From assembly GCA_944989445.1 (NCBI GenBank), contig CALYLW010001086.1, positions 62,001 through 126,000 of the forward strand: a stretch of DNA of 64,000 bases. Reading direction: 5' to 3'. The notes beneath the pieces are model-generated. The model was not told where the DNA came from, searched no databases, and saw only the letters and a list, made by a program, of their open reading frames with translations. Made by a program: the position numbers and the translations under genes. The DNA is from Ampullaceana balthica. Lineage: Eukaryota; Mollusca; Gastropoda; Lymnaeidae. Shown piece after piece: positions 23,033 through 32,992 of the stretch (its first letter is position 1; each line of letters starts with the position of its first letter).

Positions 23033-24305
23033 TTATTTTTTAATTTTTAAAAGTGTTTATGTTTGTGCCCGTAATTTTCTCCCTTTCTATGCGAATATTA
23101 CTTCGCAAACATGGCCGTAAACATTTTATCTCAACATTGGGATCACTTCGGCGACGTGCTCTCCGTTGTTCTCAGTGATGGAAAAAGTAGTCATACACTC
23201 TCCTCAACAATACCCTCAGTACATGAATACTTTCGGAGTATATGGTGGCGAGGCAGAAATTATCGTAATGTCTGAAATACTTCCCGCCAGTATCACCATT
23301 TACTTCCGAGAACGTCCTCATACGTCTCCTCGAGTTTGCAATACCGGTCAACATTTGTCTATATACCTGCTCTTTTGCAGCCCTTCCGATCATGGTCATA
23401 CGAAGTTCTATCGCCTCTCACACGTGATGCCTTTCTGATCTATTGACAACGTCCGTATGTCCACACAAATTTCACAGCCACCCATGGGCACCCGCAGAAA
23501 ATTTTCTGTGAAATATTTTCGAAGTGGTTATATCTCATTATAACGCTTACCATTATACGCAGATTTTTTCGGCTATTCGGGTGACCATTAATTAAAATTC
23601 TATACAGGTAAGTACTACTTGTCGATTGTGATAAAATAAACACGTACACCTTTTACTTATGAAGAGTCTGTTGGTTCCTCGACTACTAACAGCGGGTACT
23701 AAGGTAAAATAAAACCCCGAAATTCAATAGCTTCTGATATAAGATTTTTAAAAATTTTAATAATACATAAGCTTCTGCGGTCTTACGGTAGGGCGTTTGA
23801 TTCTTGAACTGAAAGCAACGGGTAGGGGTTCGAGTTTCGATTGAGCAGATCCTTTTTTTTCTTTCTTTTGAATTTCTTTTTCAATTACTTTCAATTATCT
23901 ATAATTTATAATTATGAGGTTAGTGTTAGGGTTTAGTAGTATGCTAAAGTATAAAATTATTGTCAGCCCGCCGAATATACTCCACATAGTTGATACAAGA
24001 TAATAGGGAGTATCAATTTTTATACAAGTTACAACTGGTGCTCTATTACACCAACCAGCAAGCCATTCAGATTTATATTTTTATTTTCTAAAAGGCTAAA
24101 ACTAAAATGAAGTAATTATCAGTTATACGTCAGCAAGGACTAAAAATAATACCCAGACAGACGTTCATCTGACATTGTAGATCTAAGCCATGACGTATTG
24201 TGCTGAACGACCGCTCCACCGTACATGTTGTTGCTGGTAATGTTAGAAAAACTAGTAAACTACATTTTGTGTCTATTTTTGTCTAAAAAATAATTTTAAT
24301 CAGTC
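23033..24305. other. Noncoding spacer
   Basis: Apart from the weak tRNA-like sequence at 23774, nothing recognisable. An open frame at 23166-23438 shows no domain. Confidence 0.4.
23774..23850 (+). other. Weak tRNA-like sequence
   Basis: Contains CGGTCTTACGGTAGGGCG, resembling a D-arm, and GGGGTTCGAGTTT, resembling a B box, at about tRNA spacing. The anticodon and acceptor stems do not pair well. Probably a degenerate tRNA-derived repeat. Confidence 0.3.
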
Positions 24306-24309
24306 AATT

Positions 24310-24356
24310 CAGGGGGCAAGTGCCCCTCCTTGCCCTAATTCCTGCGGGAGCCCATC
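24310..24356 (+). mobile_element. Solo fragment resembling the right end of the 4516-6659 hAT family
   Basis: GGGGGCAAGTGCCCCTCCTT followed by GCCC and then GGGAGCCCATC parallels the GGGCAAGTGCCCC..GCCC...CGCCCATG end at 6618-6659. Confidence 0.45.
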
Positions 24357-24714
24357 CAGCCACCTTATCACACTGATGTGACGTCACCTTGCCACTCCAA
24401 TGTTCCCCTTAAGCTGCGCGGTTGCGCGGCCGCGCAGACATCCGAATGACGCCGCGCAGCAGTTTAGAAATACCGTGCAGTAAATTTTGTAAAATGTTGC
24501 ACAAAACATGTATGCTGAGCAACTTTGCACACGAGTTTTTCTCTTTGCACACGGACCAACGGAACCTTAGAGGGAACATTGCTTGCCACTATTCTGATAA
24601 ACATGTACAATCGCATTTCAAAACACACTCTGATGAACGAACGGGTTCAGCACAAGAATTTTAATCCGCCATCTATTTATATAATTTACCAAAAATAACA
24701 CAAGATGAGTGCAA

Positions 24715-24985
24715 ATAAGCATGACGAATGACTCTCGCCAGGGCCGGCCAATTACAATTTATTGTTGGAAAGCTAGGGTGCTGCAGGGTGGGTGGCTGGT
24801 AGCTAACCGTAGTGCGCATGTTTCGCGACCATCAATGCCTCAGCACTTCTCGATGTTCACTCGCGTTGTTCTGATTTCTTCATAATGTAGTTTGTGTCCG
24901 TTCTCTCCCCCCCCCCTCCTTTTTTTCAATGCACTATCTATGAGCAAGTCTACGGCGAATGCTAGGCCGCGGGTCGTATCTAGTT
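24715..24985 (-). repeat. Partial copy of a composite tRNA-like repeat family
   Basis: The reverse complement matches 54181-54440 over most of its length (for example GTAGACTTGCTCA, GAACGGACACAAACTAC, AACAACGCGAGTGAAC and GATTGGCCG-like blocks). The tRNA-like core is not included. Confidence 0.75.
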
Positions 24986-25590
24986 TTATTTAATTTGATA
25001 AAAATTAAGTATTCGTGTGTTTCTTTTTGTCTGTTACTTTGGGGGGGGGGCTCATGTTCATATTGTTATTTAGATGTAGCCTAATATTCGCTAATAAAAG
25101 TTGCAGTTATCCAAATCGTGTTTTCTTATATACGCTATCCAACAAATGATCACTTGAGGTTGGCGAACTGGTGTCGAAAGTTCATCAAGTCTAAGTAAAT
25201 ATATCTCTAATGTGGTTTTAAAAAAAGAAATGTGTAAATTACGTTTTGAGATCCCGGTTTGCTAAAATAAGAAATGATGTAATGGTTAACAAACTATATG
25301 AACATTCAAGCCTTGATTTAAGCTCTAAGTCTAAGCAATGAAAGTGTCACTAGCAAAACGATAAATGATAAAAGATTGTTATTTAAAAAATTTTAAAAGT
25401 GATTTCTAATCCAATCATTTGACAGTGATAATTTTAAAAAATGTTGAGTGTTACTATTTAAGTTAGTGCTATCTGGACTGAAATCTAGGTAAAACAATAT
25501 ATACATTTGTCGCACCGCTCAGAAAGAAAAAAATAAAATAAAATTAGGTAACAAATAAAAAATTTAAGATATTTAGAACAGTGCTTAGCA
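24986..25590. other. Downstream flank of the TLR gene
   Basis: AT-rich, probably including the 3' UTR on the minus strand. An AATAAA (TTTATT on plus) lies near 24.98 kb, but nothing shows that it is used. Confidence 0.35.
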
Positions 25591-28500
25591 TCATGTAGCA
25601 TGACAACCTGGCTCAACAGGTTCTTTCCAGTCATCATTAAGAGCAATGTGTCCAATACTTGCAGACAGTGTGTCCCAAAAACTTTTTATCACATGCTCAG
25701 TTGCCTGATCAAAGGGAGGATACTCGGTATAAGAGTCGCGCTTCATGATCGCGAGGAGATCGTTGTTTATCTCATCTTGTTCTGTCGGCTCAAAGACGCA
25801 GAGATGGAGAACTTGCCTCCGTTCGTAGACCTCTTCCATCAACGCCATCTTCACGCTGTACTCCGTAAAGTCTCCGTCGTTGTAAAACCCTGGCATGATC
25901 ACCGGGACCGTTTTGTGACTGTTGCTCACGCCACTCAGGATTCCAGGAATGACTGGAGACCCAGGCATGAAATCTCGATCCTCCACGCACAACTTATGAC
26001 CCCGTTTCTCCTCTAGTTCACGAATGCAGTCTTTCAGCACAAAACTTCGCGTCAGGTCGGTGTATATGAAGAAAGCATCAAATTTAAATCTCGAGTTCTT
26101 TTCACCTTTAGGCTTAAAACCAAACAATCGAGATTTTGCTGTGTTTAACAGATAGCGCAATTTCCAACGGTTTTTGTAGATGAGCCCGCAGCCAATCATG
26201 ATTCCCACGACGACCAAAGAGGCCACGCAGATAACTATGACGAGAGCTTTAGACGCGCACATTCTTTTTAAGCTTATGACTCTCTGATCCAAATCGCCTA
26301 TGAATTCGATTTCACCATTTTCGAGACGACATTGCAGGAAATCTTTATTCTGCAACTGAACTTTTGTGTTGGCCATCCAATTCAGGACTTCAATGGCCGC
26401 GCACGTGCAGGGTAAAGGGTTTAGTGTCAGATCTACCAAAAGTTGTTCTCCTATCTGGTCAAGGTCATTTCGTACCTTTTCACTGATCCAGACGATAGAA
26501 TTTCTACTCAAGTCCAGGTATCTCAGTCTCGTCATGTGTGAAAATGTCGTATTTAATACTTGGAGTTTGTTTTCAACAACTTTAAGAGTTTCGAGTGCTA
26601 CTAGTCCCTTTAAAAATTTAGCTGGAAGTTTGTAGATCAGATTAAATGACATATCCAAATATTTCAATTTAGACAACTCGGCAAAAATATTGCCTTCATA
26701 ATCTTCAGCAAAGTCAGCGCCTAACGCGTTGTTATTTATGTCCAAGTAAACTAACGAATTGTTAGACGTAAAGAAATTTTGACTTATTTGTTTGCAATAA
26801 TTTTTACTCAAGACAATTTTAGTAATTTGATTGTGCACAAATCCGTTTCCCCAATGCGACAATAACGCTTTTGAGAAATCTATTTCCGATAGTTTAGTTT
26901 TGCTCCACTGATTACGAAGTAGAATATAGCCGAAGCTATAGTACTGAGAAGCTTTCAAGAATCTAAGGTTTGGCGGAAAATCTATTGGTTTACCTTGAAA
27001 ATGTGTTTGCAACGTTTCTAACTGGTCGTCATGCTTCAACACTGTATTGTGTGTGTCATCAAATTCAAATGAGCTGTTTTTTAAACCGTTAACAAGAAAA
27101 TCCTCACTTGAATACTGAATAAGTTTCACCGTTTCCTTTGTTTGAACTTTGGGGATACCACTAAAATCAGTTTGAGTAACGCCTGGCATATCATCGTTAT
27201 TTTTAAATGCTTGCGGACAGGTCACTTCTTTTGCATCTAATGAAGGTTCGTAAAAGTCCTCCTCTTTTAAAGAATATTTAAATTGGTTTTGGATGCTGAT
27301 GTCAATTTCAACAAGTTCCTGCAGATGATTCACTTCATTGACGATTAGACCACTCATAGCAAAGCGATTGTTCCTCAAAATAAGCCTTAGCAAGGTATGC
27401 GGCAATTGGCGAGCAAAATCTTCTCCTAACAACGCTAGCCGGTTGTCCGAAAGATCGAGGACTTCAAGGTTAATATTTTTTAAATACCTTGAGTGATTTT
27501 TGTTTAAAAAGCGGCACGGAAGTGATGAATGGTAGAGATGTATGAAGGTAAGATTTTTCAAAGACGAATTTTGAAGACCACTGATATCATCTAACGCTTG
27601 GAAGAGATCATACTTCGATAGGTAGCTCAAAGATAAACTTGTAAGTTTGACACTTCCGTAGGCCAGAGGATCAACATACGACAAAGGACAGCTGGAAATC
27701 TCTATTGATCTCAAGTACGGAACGTTCCTAAAGAATGTGCTATTTATAGTTTCCAAGTAGCAGTGTCTTGAAAGTCCTGTTGAAGATATCGTGACATGAC
27801 TAAGATGCTTGAGAGATTTTATTTTGTGGCCAAACGAAGTTCTGAGACCATCTACTTTCAAGGACCTGAGGCTTTTTAACTGAGATAAAGCGTCTTCCGG
27901 ATATTGGAGATCAAGTATTTTTTTGTGACCTTGAATTGAAAGTTCAACAAGATTTTTAAGTGCCTCGAATAAACCAATTGGAAAATATTTGTTTGTATAA
28001 TTCATAACGTAATTGTAGCTTAAATCGAGCGTTCTCAAACGTTTCAATTGACTGAACGCACCCGACTCAATAAAACGTAATGAGTTGTAAGAGAGATCTA
28101 AACTTGTCAGATTTAACAGTATGCCGAGCGTATTATTTGTTATGTTCTTTAAATTATTACACTTTAAGCTCAGTATTTGAAGAGACGGAAAGATTGAAAA
28201 GCTGTGGTCGTCAATAAATGTGATGTTGTTGAAAGTGAGCAACAGCTTTGTAACATGAGATGTCCTGTTGGTGGCATCACCGTGAACATTTATAGTGGCC
28301 AGTCGTTTGTTGAGGGTTATGTTCACTTCGCTTAAAGTTTCATAGTCTAAAAGTCGTGAAATATTCAAACTAAACATGGACGTCTTGAAGACCTCCAGTG
28401 ACCACAAATAATTGGAGATGTTCCTCGGTATGTCAATCATATAGTTACTTTGGCAAACGGCTTTGACGTGCAGTTTCTCGTGGGCCGTCGTAGAGCAATT

Positions 28501-29016
28501 GCAGGGATAACATTTAAAATGGTCATCATGGTTACCAAAGTCTTTCCAGATCTCGTCATCATAAACCAAATCTGGCCCTAACTTTGACTCGCTTCCTCTC
28601 AAGGAGGATAACGTAGCAGGTTTATATGTCCTGACTATTCTGTCATCAACTTGGCTTTCAGATAATTCACTTGAAATTAAATCCTCATTTTGTAGATATT
28701 CAACTGTTGTTTGTTTATGTTTTGGATTACTCCCGTCCTCAACACTAGAAAACCTCAATGAGCCGTTTAAAGTTTGTTTCGTTGAATTCGGTTTTTTCAT
28801 GTTTTGTTCAAGTATTTTACGTGTTACTATAGCTCCGAGTTCTCGTTTTTTCTCTATATGATCGAGATTTGGAATTAAGTTATCAGTGTGTGACACGGAG
28901 ACTATGTCAGTTTTGTTATTTGTTGTTGACAAACTGTCCACCAGGTTCCATGTTGTTAGAGTAGATTGTAGGCAGAAAACCATCGCCAGGTATACAATCA
29001 TGTTGTTACAGGCCAT
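25591..29016 (-). CDS. Toll-like receptor, intact, single coding exon
   Basis: A type I membrane pattern-recognition receptor expected to signal through its TIR domain to MyD88-type adaptors. Numbering here is from the upstream Met at 29037 (1148 residues); the preferred start is Met 8 at 29016, because a splice acceptor lies just before it and the left-edge paralogue begins at the matching Met. Layout: signal peptide (to ~30); an unusually long polar region (~30-175); N-terminal LRR cap with Cys 176, 179, 181 and 195; many LRRs (about 200-590 and 690-870); a ~100-residue non-LRR insertion (~588-690); a single C-terminal cap with Cys 877, 879, 903 and 927; membrane helix 931-954; TIR 984-1130. 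The TIR has box 1 FDAFFIYT, box 2 LCVEDRDFMPGSPV with the BB-loop Pro-Gly, and box 3 FW. One C-terminal Cys cluster makes it the single-cluster type. Many Asn-X-Ser/Thr sites dot the ectodomain. Confidence 0.97.
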   Translation of the reverse strand: MACNNMIVYLAMVFCLQSTLTTWNLVDSLSTTNNKTDIVSVSHTDNLIPNLDHIEKKRELGAIVTRKILEQNMKKPNSTKQTLNGSLRFSSVEDGSNPKHKQTTVEYLQNEDLISSELSESQVDDRIVRTYKPATLSSLRGSESKLGPDLVYDDEIWKDFGNHDDHFKCYPCNCSTTAHEKLHVKAVCQSNYMIDIPRNISNYLWSLEVFKTSMFSLNISRLLDYETLSEVNITLNKRLATINVHGDATNRTSHVTKLLLTFNNITFIDDHSFSIFPSLQILSLKCNNLKNITNNTLGILLNLTSLDLSYNSLRFIESGAFSQLKRLRTLDLSYNYVMNYTNKYFPIGLFEALKNLVELSIQGHKKILDLQYPEDALSQLKSLRSLKVDGLRTSFGHKIKSLKHLSHVTISSTGLSRHCYLETINSTFFRNVPYLRSIEISSCPLSYVDPLAYGSVKLTSLSLSYLSKYDLFQALDDISGLQNSSLKNLTFIHLYHSSLPCRFLNKNHSRYLKNINLEVLDLSDNRLALLGEDFARQLPHTLLRLILRNNRFAMSGLIVNEVNHLQELVEIDISIQNQFKYSLKEEDFYEPSLDAKEVTCPQAFKNNDDMPGVTQTDFSGIPKVQTKETVKLIQYSSEDFLVNGLKNSSFEFDDTHNTVLKHDDQLETLQTHFQGKPIDFPPNLRFLKASQYYSFGYILLRNQWSKTKLSEIDFSKALLSHWGNGFVHNQITKIVLSKNYCKQISQNFFTSNNSLVYLDINNNALGADFAEDYEGNIFAELSKLKYLDMSFNLIYKLPAKFLKGLVALETLKVVENKLQVLNTTFSHMTRLRYLDLSRNSIVWISEKVRNDLDQIGEQLLVDLTLNPLPCTCAAIEVLNWMANTKVQLQNKDFLQCRLENGEIEFIGDLDQRVISLKRMCASKALVIVICVASLVVVGIMIGCGLIYKNRWKLRYLLNTAKSRLFGFKPKGEKNSRFKFDAFFIYTDLTRSFVLKDCIRELEEKRGHKLCVEDRDFMPGSPVIPGILSGVSNSHKTVPVIMPGFYNDGDFTEYSVKMALMEEVYERRQVLHLCVFEPTEQDEINNDLLAIMKRDSYTEYPPFDQATEHVIKSFWDTLSASIGHIALNDDWKEPVEPGCHAT

Positions 29017-29023
29017 TCTCCTG
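29017..29023 (-). other. Candidate 3' splice acceptor upstream of the TLR start codon
   Basis: On the minus strand TTTTTATTTTCAG precedes GAGA and then the ATG. The same arrangement occurs before the left-edge gene. If used, the upstream Met at 29037 lies in an intron and translation begins at 29016. Confidence 0.55.
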
Positions 29024-29039
29024 AAAATAAAAATCATTT

Positions 29040-29750
29040 TTATTCAGTCATATTCTAAATTTTTCCCAATACCTTGAAATCTTATACTATTTCATTTCCC
29101 ATTGATTGGTATTGGACATTTCAGATTTATTTTTATTTTTTGTTTAAAAAAACTATGCGTTTATTCTACCAACATGTTTTAGATAATCTGCTATCCAAGT
29201 ATCCATGTTCAATTTTTATGGATACATAATTCATTTGAATTTATTCCCAAAGAATACACAAAATTATAAATTTTTAAAGATGCTCTTTGTGTTACTAAAA
29301 CTATTTTCATAAAGATATCTAGCAAAGGACTTCGGCATCTCTGGTGCATTTTAGATTTAAAAATATAGTAGTTTTAATGTAGTTCCGTATCACGTCTTTC
29401 TATCAATCAGAAAGGCAAATCAAGAAACAGTTTTCTGAGGAAAAACCTTGGAATGGGAATATTTTTCAATGAAGCAGTAAACATCTCAAAAGCAAAATAT
29501 TAAGAGGTTAATGAGGAAAATCTTGCTGACGATTATTTTGCTAATCCGTATTACTGTCAACTGTCAACCAATACAAAACTTAACCTTAGGAACAAAGCAT
29601 CTTACTTTCTAATTATTATAACATCATAGAAAACTGTTACTGTAATCACGATATGGAGCTACATTGTTTTATCTTTGAATCATGAACCTCCATTCTTCGA
29701 GAATAAAATCAAAACATATTTAGCCATTTTTAAACATTTTTTCTTAAACT
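29040..29750. other. Upstream region of the TLR, probably 5'-UTR intron
   Basis: AT-rich with no open frame or repeat recognised. No promoter could be placed. Confidence 0.35.
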
Positions 29751-29756
29751 GAGAAT

Positions 29757-29826
29757 TGATGGTCAAGAAAATTGATTGTCAAGAGAATTGATTGTCAAGA
29801 AAATTGATTGCCAAGAAAATTTAATA
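29757..29826. repeat. 17-bp tandem repeat, about four copies
   Basis: Units of AATTGATTGTCAAGAAA with small changes (GAGAATTG, TTGCCAAG). Confidence 0.88.
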
Positions 29827-29847
29827 GTGATGATTTATTGTATTTTA

Positions 29848-30005
29848 GGGGCCACGGTCGTCTAGCGGTAGCGCGCTAGACTGCCGAACCGAGACAGAAG
29901 AGCGTCACGGCTTCTATTCTCGGTGCTGACAAGGCCCCCGGGGCATTGTGCTAGGCACACAATCCCTTGCTCGTTAGTGGTGGCTAAATAAAACTTGTGA
30001 ACGCT
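29848..30005 (+). mobile_element. Candidate tRNA-derived SINE
   Basis: Starts GGGGCCACGGTCGTCTAGCG, with a D-arm-like TCGTCTAGCGGTAGCGCG, an anticodon-arm-like ACTGCCGAACCGAGACAG and a weak B box in the GGCTTCTATTCTC area. A non-tRNA body follows (GGGGCATTGTGCTAGGCACA...). It is a GC-rich island in AT-rich sequence. No second copy was seen in the window, so the call rests on the tRNA-like head alone. Confidence 0.45.
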
Positions 30006-30127
30006 ACTTCACTTGCCCCATAATTCGTCATGGACTAGAAAGGACTATTATTGCATCATTTTCCTTAGATCATTTCATCGTTTCCAAGCCCTGTAATAAT
30101 TTGTGGAATTAATTTTAGGAACCACTG

Positions 30128-30245
30128 CAACAACAGTAATAATATTGCCAGCTGTTCAAGAAGAGTGTTTATCTGGTGCGTTACATCAACAACAGTAATA
30201 ATATTGCCAGCTGTTCAAGAAGAGTGTTTATCTGGTGCGTTACGT
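30128..30245. repeat. 59-bp tandem duplication
   Basis: The block starting CAACAACAGTAATAATATTG and ending CTGGTGCGTTAC occurs twice in a row with no internal change, which implies a recent event. Confidence 0.93.
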
Positions 30246-30296
30246 GACTTCCTGTTTACGGAACAGCACCATTGTTGAATACCTGCATTATTGTGA

Positions 30297-31015
30297 ACTA
30301 GACGCCCCGCGACGTAGCATACGCCGCAGACTTGCTCATAGAGAGTGCAAAGAAAGTGGGGAAAGAACGGACTCAAACTACAGCACGAAGAAATCAAAAC
30401 ATCGCGAGTGAACGTCGGTTAATAAATGGGAGGCGGGTAACAACAACCTCAGTGTGCATGTCTTTACGTTTACTCGCTATTTTTTTATTTACTTAGTGCT
30501 GCTTTTTGTGTCTGTACTCTCACCCCCTCCCCCAAACGTTCTTTGCACTGTCTATGATGAGCAAGTCTGCGGCGTATGCTACGCCGCGGGTCTCTCCAGA
30601 GTTCCTTCTTTTCATTCACTCACAGTCGTTTGCTCAAACCCACCCCATTTTGACAACTGTGTCTTTCAGGAAGTCTTCACCTGTCACTAAATCATTAGTG
30701 GCGTATGCTACGCCGCAGGTCAGCTTGTGTTGGCAATAAAGGGATAAAAGAACGGACACAAATAGACATTTTTAAAAAATTTAAACAAACAATGTTTTCG
30801 CTGGGCCTTCCCAGGACCTTCCCCGTATAAGGCGGACGTGATAACCAGTACACTACGAATCTCACGTTAGTCTGTGAAAGAACATGCAAGTGAAACGCAA
30901 GGACCATTGTTGGTCTCGACACATTGGTCGACCCCAGTGAGGAGCATTCATGGTTGAACATACTTGCAGCTTGCCTCGCATGGTCCCACCATGAAGAGAA
31001 TTATATATATAGATG
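30297..31015 (+). repeat. Composite tRNA-like repeat, rearranged copy with an internal inverted piece
   Basis: 30297-30425 and 30695-31015 are colinear with 54181-54775. 30500-30605 is the same head part in the opposite orientation, making a foldback. Several copies of a GC-rich hairpin (GCGGCGTATGCTACGCCGC) are present. The tRNA-like core on the minus strand (30786-30864) has an intact A box but a damaged B box. The end GAGAATTATATATATAGATG matches the 54-kb copy. Confidence 0.82.
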
Positions 31016-32782
31016 GTCGTGATCGGAGTAACGTGTTTGTTCTTTTATAAATTGACTTTCGTGTTATACATTTGTATTTCAAAGTTCAAGAATTAATTTA
31101 CATTTAATAATAATAATTTGATAATTGATATTGCGCTGTATCCCAGTAAGGAACTAGGCTGACAGTGCTTTACATGAAGGTAAAAACATACATATAAGTA
31201 ATAAATTAGTATTCATACCATAACAACCACATTAATTACAGTACATAACACATTTAAACTTCACCATCTAGTAGAGTCAAGTGTATTTAAGGGAAACTAA
31301 CCCCTAGACACAATTTTTAAATATTGTGCGTTATTGAAACCTGCGCGCTTATATTTAAAGCCATTTGCGCTCTTCTTACATATCTCATCTGGCTTGAATG
31401 AACCCTACGGGGCAACAAGTCTCGCGGGTAGATAACAAAGAAAACTTAAAATAACTAACCTCGAAAAGCCACCGATTCAATCCAGTCACGCATTGATTAA
31501 CAGTAAATAGAAAACACAGCTAACACTTGAAAGCCGTTTAAAAACACAGAAGCCCTGTCAAAGAAAAAGGATTCGTTCTTTTTCTTTCATCTTTACTTAT
31601 ACTTAGAGTTAATACTTCATGAATTTCATTTTTCTATCAATTTGCTTTCTTCTATTTACTTTAGTTAAGTTCCATGAAAGTAGATCTTAAATGAGAGAGG
31701 CGCTCCTTTTCGTTAGACGTTTTGGTTTGACTAGAGGTTTGTTTGTAAAGTTGTTTTGTATTGGTAGACAGCGGGCTGGAGGAAGTGAGTCGATGTGGTA
31801 GAGAGACGTGAATCATTATTCGTAACATGTAACGTGGAAAACCTATTGAAAAATACTTCCAGTTTTTACTTAATACTTGATCGCTTTCCGGTGTAATAAT
31901 ATCAAACCGAACATAAAAAAATCAATACTTCCCCCCATACACACACACAAACATCATGATGTCATGATGTCACCCACAACAACCAAATATAATGTCAGGC
32001 GCAAGGTTAGGGACACATTTGTTTATAATTTACTTCCTTCTTGGTTTTTTTTTAAGTACATTTTTGAGGAATACGCAGAGGTGAAAACTTATTTTAGAAT
32101 TTAACTTTATAAACTTGATGAAGTATAACATTTCTTGATATTACTTGCTTGTGTAGATGAATATATATTTATTTACCGTTCAATAAAATTATTACTGTGC
32201 TACTTTAACTCGAGAAGTTAGTTTGTAGCTGCATTCTAAACTCTGCTAACACATCCAAGTCACATGATCATTAAAGGCCACAAATCGCTATTAATTGTTT
32301 GTTAACTTATTGCTAAGGGCAAAGGAGTAAATACACATTCACTTTCTTTTCTGTAACTCCCAGTTTTTAAATCAATTTACACCTTGAGAAGAATGTACTA
32401 ACTCTATAACTTAATAATAATATGACGATGTTACATCTGTGTTGTTGGAGTATTTTTTTTTAATTTATTTTTTTTACATTTTTTATTTGTAATGGAGAAT
32501 AATCTAATCAAAACGCACATTTCTTGATCAAAGTACTTTGTATTTAAGTTATGGTTGCTCAACTTTATTTTACATATAATTTTCACATGAAACATTAAAA
32601 TGATTAAAACAATGATTTTAAACAATTCTGAGGATTTGAATTTAAAGCCAAAATATCCTTATCCAGTAATTATCATTTGTCACAATAACGTTTACATGAC
32701 TTTTTTTTATTTCGTTTGGAACTGAACCACATAACAACAGATGAAAAGACAAGTTCATAAGTTATTTTATCAAACCAGACAT
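31016..32782. other. Long AT-rich noncoding stretch
   Basis: About 31.12-31.45 kb has slightly higher complexity (GCGCTGTATCCCAGTAAGGA) and could be an old repeat. The rest has no recognisable feature. Confidence 0.4.
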
Positions 32783-32790
32783 AATTCATA

Positions 32791-32984
32791 CAGTGGCGTA
32801 GCTAGGTTAGGGGGATGGGGTTCAAATTCGATATTTCCCCCTGGGCCCCCACTTGAGGGGGGCCCTAAAAAGAGTGTCCTTATTAAGTACATCAATGTCA
32901 TGATGTCGAATGTCAAAATGCAGCGCCCCCCCCCCTCAAAGAGGCCAAGCCCCCCAGATCCTCAAATCCCTAGCTACGCCATTG
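32791..32984. mobile_element. 194-bp hAT-type MITE
   Basis: Termini CAGTGGCGTAGCTAGG and, read inward from the right, CAATGGCGTAGCTAGG, 15 of 16 identical. Flanks AATTCATA (32783-32790) and ATTTCATT (32985-32992) agree at six of eight bases, an eroded 8-bp duplication. The C- and G-run interior has no coding sequence; an open frame crossing it is spurious. Confidence 0.88.
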
Positions 32985-32992
32985 ATTTCATT

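Noticed and set aside
25600..26016. Open frame on the plus strand opposite the TLR TIR domain
   Set aside because: Antisense shadow of the TLR coding sequence; no own features.
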